Shown one piece after another: positions 30,201 to 39,200 of a DNA stretch of 64,000 nucleotides; positions within the stretch are counted from its first letter, which is position 1, and every line of letters begins with the position of its first letter. Position numbers and translations under genes: made by a program. The DNA is from Limnoperna fortunei (lineage: Eukaryota > Mollusca > Bivalvia > Mytilida > Modiolidae), in contig OX104113.1 of assembly GCA_944474755.1 (NCBI GenBank), positions 18,601,563-18,665,562 on the forward strand, in the 5' to 3' direction. A model generated the notes under the pieces. That model had not been told where the DNA came from. It worked only from the letters and a program-made list of their open reading frames with translations, and made no database searches.

Positions 30201-33200
30201 TTTTTAAGTTCAAATGTGTCCTATAGACAAATAAATTTCTATTTAAATTTGTCAATTTACAATAACTGATGGATTAATTATGCCTTTAAATATTTATAAT
30301 GGAGCTTTTAAATATTATTTCATTAGATTGTTTGTAAATACAAATTAATATTAAATGCTGATTGGCCTCAGGTTTAGTATTCTGTTGGCGGCCTATAAAG
30401 TTCTGAAATTAATGTTGATTTTACATTTCAGTACGTCTATATAGAAGTCATTCTTTGTAGACGGTTAGAAGTGTTTTAGATTGATAAATTTGATATCAAG
30501 GATATATTTAACTAAGTAAATATCTTACATATGTACCTTAAATGAGAATTTGCCAGCAAATTCTCTGGATTTAAATTTTATATATTAAATTGTTTGGGAC
30601 AAGAGTACATTTACTGAAGCACAAATTTTAATTAATGTTCTATTGGATATTCAATACACAACATAACATGTAGGTGTTTTCTTGGCAGAATATTTTGTGA
30701 GATATCTGTAGTGGTAGGTGATCTAATACACAACTTTAAATTCATTTAAAATTATGTTGACAGTTTTGGTCTAGTGATCTGCATTGATGACTGAATTTTT
30801 ATCTTAGGAAATGTGTATTGATTTTTGTAATTAGCCACATGCAGGATTGTTCAAGGTGATTATATGTAATATATTGATCTGATTGATCATGTAATACATG
30901 CCTATATTAAACAATATTTTGATAACGAAATTATTGTGATACAAGTATTATATTCTTACAGGAAGTCAGGGTAAATCATCCTCATCCAGACCTGATTCAG
31001 CTTCCAGAAGGAGACGTCGACCCAATACCAAACCGGCAGATCGACCTGGAAAGAAAACAAAAGGATTAAGTTCTGAAGAGTACGTAACATCGGAAAATGA
31101 CAGCATCTATTCTGATGAATCTCCATCAAGAAACAAAGCTAATAAAAAGTACAAGGAAGAAATACCAATAGAGATTGTGCATTCATTGGATGATTGTATT
31201 GGAGAATCGACAGGCTCTGTATCCCAACCAGATGCATTAAGTGAGGACAGTATGGATAGAAATATATCAAATGGATATTCTGATGGAGATTCACAACATG
31301 ATACTAAACATAAAAGTTCTAATGTTAATGGAAATTACATACCTAATTTACAGCTTGGAGACCAAGAAAGCAGTGAATACAATGGAAATGACTCCCAGCA
31401 GATCTCTTGGAGAAGTAACGAATTGTCTGAAGGTAGATCCTCAAGGTCAACCTCAGAGACCCGTGATGCAAGCCAGCAAACTGACAGTTCATTTCCACCA
31501 CTACGATCACCAATGTCAACACAGACTATAGGAGGAAACCATTCACTCTCTATTTCACCTGTGAGTGTGTGGAATTCAGTAGATAAATGTATAAAATCAC
31601 CTCATGGCTTTTCTGATGGAACAAAAGACAAATCTTCAAGCGGAAAGAAGGTGGTGAAAAAGAAACAGTGTAAACTCTCTGATCTATCTTACACAAAACC
31701 TGACACCTGGTCAGCAGATACAACTGGATTACCTTTAAACATTGATTCAAACAATGAAATGGAATCAGGATCAGACTCGGAAGGTAATGAGGTAGTCATG
31801 GAAACTGAAACCTGTTCACCGGCCACTCCATCCACATCTGACCACTTTTTCGAATCTGGATGCATGGTTTTACAAGCGCCTCCATCAGGAAGGCATGCAC
31901 CAGTGAAGTATGAAGTTACAATAAAACCAGAAGAAACCAGTATCCATTATAATGTAGAGAAGACAGAATATAAAACATATGGACTTTGCTCCCCTAGAGG
32001 TGACAATATATCTATTCCTGATAGTATTAATATAAACATTACTGATAGAACATCCAATGTGTCAGAAAATAGATATGAAACCATAACACGACAACAATTC
32101 CAACTAAATCAAGCATCTGTTGATTCTCCTTCTGGTGATATAGTCTCAGAGAGAACATTTCGCTCATCAAGAGAATTGTCAAGGAATCGTTCAGATTCTA
32201 ATATTGAAGTAACATCTGAAAGATCAGCAACAGACGAAGACGAGAAACATTTCATAGAAAGAAGTTGTGAAAATAACTTGATAGATCATGATATAGAAAA
32301 ACATGAGTATGGACTTTCTCCGAGAGAATCAGATACAACTTCCGACTATGGGACAATGATATTTGATAGAAGGAGAGGCATATCAGCTGCTTACGATTCA
32401 GATGACATTGATTCATTGGCTAGTTACGGAAAATACTTTCCAGAATCTCCAGGTCGGACAAGATCAATAACTGACAATAATTTAATTCTTGAAACAATGC
32501 TAAATAATGGACAAAATGGAGTTCCAAATTCTTATGTAATGACAGAAAATAAAAATATACTATCAGATGAAAATCTTTCTATAGAACAACTGGAAAGTGA
32601 TACTACTCAATATGCAGGACAATCTGTTGACTCGCATGCAAGTCACAATTGCTCGAAGTCTTCGGAGGATGTGTATGTTTCTGCGAATATGAGTAGAGCA
32701 AGTTCCGAGTCATTAGATTACCAAACACCTCAGCAGTCACCTAGAGATAATGATATATCTTGTGAAAACATTGAAATACCAGATGTATTGGACACTTCTA
32801 GACCCTTTCTTCGCAAAAACTTAATTGAGGAAATGAAAATGCTTAAAACTGTTTCTGTTAATACAGAATCTGAACAGAGAGAAAGCAACCAGTCAAGAGA
32901 TCAGATAATTAGAGAAACACTGAAAAATGAACTTCAGAAGAAAATTGATGATTTGAAGCATAATCGTAAAAGTAAAGATGATTCTGCTATTAGTTCAGAT
33001 TACACTGATGGTGATTCTGTCACAGTCTCTCCAAGGGGGAGTCAGTTATACGAATCGGATAAAACTCTACGTATTGGAAATATTCGTCCCAATAGTGTCG
33101 AAATCAGAACTACAAAAACCGATACCTCTTTTGAACCTCCATGCGGTGCTCAGTCTTACTTGCCAAAACTTGTAGACATTGACAATAAAACTGTCCAGAA

Positions 33201-36200
33201 AATTCCGTTAAAAGACTCTGGAAATGTGTTTGATGATGAAAATTCTGAAGAAATTATGTCAGAAACAACAGAATATTTAGAAAATGTTCAAGATGAAAAT
33301 AACAGATCAAATACTAGACGAACAAAAGGAGAACACACATCAACCTGCATAGAAAATGAAATGTTTGAGGAACAGGAAGTCAGTGATGGATCATTGTCTC
33401 CTGGAGAAATTCTTTCAGATGATATGTATGAACAGTTTGCATCTGGTTTACATTCAGGTGGTGATTCTGAATATGACACTAGAAATATGATAAAAAATGA
33501 TCAATTTGACTACCCTAACGATCAAGTTGACTATCCTAATGAATTTGCAACATCAACAACAGTGAATGAATTTAGTGATGGCAAAAAATCAGCTGAACTC
33601 ATAGAAATGATGAATTCTAACCAACTTATGAAGGAAAAATCTCCGTCATTATCAAATATTAGGGATAGAAAAAATGTTGATGATTACCGTAGATCTGTTT
33701 CAGAAAACTGTATAGATCAATATGAAGAAAATACTACTCCTAACTCAGGCAGTTCAAATGACAGCATTGTTTTTGTATTTATGGGTCAATCTCATACAAG
33801 AGAAAGCATGGAGAAATTGAAAAAATATACATCAACACAAAAAGGTTATAAAGTTCATGAATCAGATGACAATATTTTATTACAGAACCAAGACAGAAAT
33901 GGAGATGACATATCATACAAGGACAGCGACGAGAGGATGTCTGACGAAAGCATGGACAGCCATGAAGAAATGATGGCTAATATGGAAAACATTCTTGCAC
34001 ACAATGATACAGAAAGTCAAGAAGTATCAGAAGAAATTGGAACAGATAGCCAGGAAATATCAGAGGAAATATGCTTGGATAGTCAGGATATATCTGAAGA
34101 AAATTATATTGACAGTCAGGAAAACATGGAAGACGACCTTAACCAAACAGATCCAGGGGAGACAACATTTGAGGAAGTTCAAGAGAAAATGGAAAAACCT
34201 AATGTAAACAGTACAGACCATGGACTAGTTTATCAGAAAAAGCAATACAATGAAGATGATGAACCCCTGCGGCATAGATTTGGAATTGATGAATCTATTT
34301 TACCAATTCCAACACGATCTGTTTCAAGTGACAACTTGCCACGTAAAATTTCCAATCACAAGACTATGCATAGGTCTCGATCAACAAGCCTATTGGATGT
34401 CGGAAAAGTTGAAAAAACAAATACATCCAGTGATAATGAAGGAATTTTTCCTCCCAATATACAACATTCTGCAAAAAATAGTCAAGAGTTGGAACAAAAA
34501 GAGTCTATTGAATATACAGATAATATTGAAGTTTATGAAATTGAGTATATTGAGAGTGACCTGCCACCAACACCAGTCCCAAGTGTTGTAGATGATGCTG
34601 GGGAAGACAAGGGACCCATCGACCAAGACGATTTATATTCCTCATTATTCCCTTTACAGACACAACAATCACAGCTAGATCATAACGGTAATGTTGAAGA
34701 TTTAACAGTGGTAACCCAAAGGAGAACCATAGAAAATGGAAACCAGTCCTATCCGCCCATGACAGGATTTACTTCAATAGGAATACAAGCCTGTTTGGCT
34801 GACTCTGGGACTCAAACAGATGCATCAGTAGTAATATCTCCTGATGGTCAAATGGTTCAAGTGTTACCTGGCCTGGATTCCCCATTCAGAGCTCAGAGTA
34901 TGCAGACACTTCAAGGCAGAATGACTCAGTTTAATCCCTCAGAAGGTTCAGAAACATGGTACAATTTGTCCTCTCTTATGCTGGAGACAATACCACTATT
35001 GAGAACCATCAATGAAAGGTTACCAGGTGCTGACATGAGCATTGCTAGTTCAACAGAAAATGTGATCACAATTGAATCCATGACACTAGCAACACAGACT
35101 ACTGGGTCTCTAGAGGACTTAAACACTGCAGCTGTTCAGACTGATCTTGATAATGAAAACATGCTCCTAGAATCTAGATTAGATGTCGCTGTTAGCTCCA
35201 CACAAACTGAGTCATGGAATAAAGAATTAGATTCATTTACTGAAACATTTGATGTTATGCCTGAAAATTCTCATGAAACATCTGAAATGTCTGTTCAGAC
35301 TGATGAACCACAGATACGAGTGACAGAAACAAGTGATATTTGTTTACAGACTGACTTTATTTGGACTACGGCAAACCAGGAACCAGTCACAACAAGTACA
35401 AATTCACTGTTTTCTGTACAAGGAGGGTCTGTAAATGTTACACATCAAATACCTTCCAATGAAAAGATGACATCTGAAAAGGTTATGAAGGTGACTTCAT
35501 CAACTTCACTAGAAGAAAAAGTCCTTACAACTGAAGATAACAAGGAAAATGAAGACAGCTCAGAAGAACAGTACAGCGACACTTGTGTCATGTTTTATGA
35601 CTTTGTCAACAAATGTTATGTGCAAAGTATAGAGGAAGTTCACAACAGTGAACCAATAAAGAAACACATGACCTCAAAAATTAATGCACAGGAAAGTCAG
35701 TCCCTGACAGGTAATCAGGCACTGCATACATCTGAAGCTGTTAGTAGCCATAGTACAATTGATCAGGATGATGGTAAAATTGATCGTGCAGTTAGAATTC
35801 ATCCAAAGTACAGTGAATATGTATACAAGACTAAATCAAAAGAAACTGAAAATACACCTGGTCAGGAGGCAACACCAGAAGTATCACAAGTGTCATTATC
35901 TTCAAAAGACATGCTGCTATCATTGAGTAAAGAACAAGATAGTACTAACCATTATAACGTAAAATTGTCAAATCAAGAATCTAGTGAAGTTGACAACGAC
36001 ACAAATCTTGTGTTAGAAACTAAAATAGATAAACATGGAAAACCTCTTCAGTCAAGGTCATCTATTTATAATACTGAATTGTACAGGAAAAATGATCTTC
36101 CTGTAGGGCATGATGAACCTTCAGACATAAACTCAATTCCAAGTTATAGAACTTACAGAAACCAAAAACTAGCAGGAGACAATTTCTCCCTTAGCTCAGA

Positions 36201-39200
36201 GCCAAATTCTGACCAACATAGAGAACACACCACAAACCCTTCTGCTTCAGGAAATGAAACGTTTTCAAGAGGTTTGTACACCACTGAGCCAAAACCATAC
36301 AGACTTTCATCATCAGAGGATAACAATAAATATGTCAGAATTGAAGTCTCACAAAATGTACATAATTCTAACAATGCAGGAGATAAAGGATTATCTAGTG
36401 AAAAAGATACACATGTTACAGAGCCAAAATCATTCAGTCAGAGATATATGGAGAGATTGGCCAATTCTGGTAAAATGACATCTGAACAACAAAACAGTCT
36501 TTCAGAAAGCAGGCCCTTGGAAGAGGAACAAATGTCAATAGATCGCCTTTCTCTGAGAACTCTGCCAAGGTCCTACAGACAGATGTACAATGATGCTGAA
36601 ATTCTTTCAGACAAGAAATATGAACCATTAAAGCAAGAAATGAAAGGCAAAGAGAGTGGTATGATAGCTACTGAAACATCAGTAGATGAAAGTAATTTGT
36701 CATTTAGAACTCAACCAAGGTCATACACTCAAAAATACATGCATGCAGAAAATACTTATAAGAAAAAGGCAGATGATGTACCAGAACAAACTCTGATTCC
36801 TTCTCAAAGACCAGCAGACCAGAAAACAATATCAAATGAGTTATTCTCATTGCAATCAAAACCAAGATCCTACCAACACAACTACATGGACGAAGATGTT
36901 GCTATTGATAGACATATTGAATCTCCTGAAGAAGAGGTGATAGAGGAAACTATACCACTGGACCTCCCTGCTGATATGAATGTTGTAGAGGATGTTGTGT
37001 CACCAAGGAGAGACGATACTGTGACTAGAAACTACACAATTCCTGTTCAGACTAAAATTCGTCAAAACACTAATACACAGACTTCAACATCTTCTCAACA
37101 GTCAAACTCCTCGCAAAGTGACACTTCTCAACAAGCCTCAGAAACAGGACAATCTGAACATCATAAATTTCAATCCAAAACAATTAAACGATCTAAGTTA
37201 CCTGATAAAGGAGATGATGATGAGAATGATGATGATGAAAACAAAGATGGCGGAGATGAAGTTTTCACTGAGCAAACTTCTGAACATCACTACTCAAAAC
37301 GTGATGATACACAAATACAAACAATACTGACCGAGAGAGAACATGTTATGGAGACAGAATTTTATGTACCTGACATAGAAGCTAGTCAGGCTGAAATGGA
37401 GGCTCTAAAAGAAGAACATAATAAAACAATGGAAGCTATTAGAAAAGCTTCAGCTGAAAGGAAGCAGCGTACTGATGATTTGAAGAAGAAAACAAAACAA
37501 GTGATTGAAACTGAATTTGAAATGACAAAGGAGATAGAAAATTGGAATGATGAGGAAGCTGAGAGAAGAAATACAGACAATAATAAACAGGTGACATTTG
37601 ATATGAATGGCGTTGAGACAATTGAATATAGCATCATTTCAGAGGAGAATGAACCTCAAAGTGAAGAAAGTTTGACCAAAGATACATCAGAAACAGATTC
37701 CATTGAAGAAACAGTACATAAAAAGCCTACAGCTGATGAAAGTGAAAAGAAGCTGCAACAACTAGAGGAAATGTGGAAAGACTATGTAAGGGTAGAACAA
37801 GAGCTGAAGAAACGTCAAGAAGAAAAAAGTGATAGATCAAAGGATCTAATTGAAGATGTCCTTAGTGATACTGAAGAAAATAAACAGACTGAACTCAAAT
37901 CAAAGATTGAACCTGCTGTAAAACCCAACTTTAACGAATACAAAGTGCAAACAAAAATTGATATTGAAGAACCCGTTTCTCCAATTACGAAAACAGATAA
38001 AGCAGATATTAAATTTATGCCAACATACTCTGTAGATTACAGAAGAGACAGACCCAAAGCTGACAAAGAAACAGTTGTAAAGGAAAGTTTTGTGAAAGTA
38101 TCTAGATCACCACCAACACTACCAGATTGGAAAACATCCTCTGTCAAAACACCAATGTCCACTGATTTACCCACAGCAGCTGCTGTAGATATAACACCAC
38201 CTAGTGGTAGATTGGATAAGATACCATTAGTAAAAATATCAGAAAAGAAACCAGTCATGTCACTACCCAGATCTGTTTCTGTTGACACTTATTCCAGAAA
38301 CCAAGGAAAAACAAAAAGCACTGGGGTAGAAGTTTGTGTGGACAGTTCAGATGATTTTACACAAACCGATGACACTGTACCCGTTTATGAAGCAGTATAT
38401 AATGACCAAAGGATTGATTTAAGCAGCAGTCAGATTAAGAATGAACTTGATCGATTACACAAGGAGCGAATAGAAATTATCGAAATGTTAGCATTGAATT
38501 ACCTACCTGCTAGTCTTACTGTAGAACTTCTGGAAGCTAAACTCAACTATTGTATAGGTCAAACAGATTTGTTGCTAGACTCACTTGAAGACACTTGGAA
38601 AATTCAAGAAGCAATTGATTTAGAAGAAACGCATCATAGTCGTGTTGTAACTAAAGAATATCTGACAAAGTACCGAGAGGATCTACGCAAGTCAAAGAAT
38701 GATATTAAAATATGCAAAGAAAGATTGGATATCAATTCTGGGAAAGGAAGAGGTAGAACACTAGGCAGGAACAGAGACTTGTGTAGATTACGACGCCAGG
38801 CTGAAATTGAAGCATTTAAAGTGGAAAGACAGATGGAGCAACAAACCTTTAACTCTGTTAAATCAATTAACAGACTAGGTCCAGCCATAGATCAAATTGA
38901 TAGAAAAGCAAGAAGTGCAAGCCCTAACAGTAGAAAGGGCACATTCCCCCGTACAATGACACCATCAGAACATGCTGCTTACTTAATAAAACTACGCAAA
39001 CAAGTTGTCAAGGCAACTGAACAAGAGGAGTTACGACACAGAATAAGTAGGTCATGCTCTCCTTATGTGGGAAATAGATTTGATATTGAGTGCAGTCCCC
39101 TACCAAGTCCAAGGAGTTATTCTTCTTATTCCAGTGACATGCTGTATGCTTCACCCATGATATCAGTTTCCATCACAGAACCAATTGAGAACGGTTTGAG

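Larger units (their letters stand above)
24487..30961 (+). other. 6.5-kb kinesin intron
   Basis: It contains a SINE (24762-24985), a minus-strand SINE and a SINE tail (27270-27545), a full SINE with target-site duplication (27601-27891), a second 146-bp-repeat element with a nested LINE end (28725-30126) and a 14-base poly(C) run (27177-27190). Nothing recognisable is seen in 24990-27170, 27900-28720 or 30130-30961. Confidence 0.7.
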
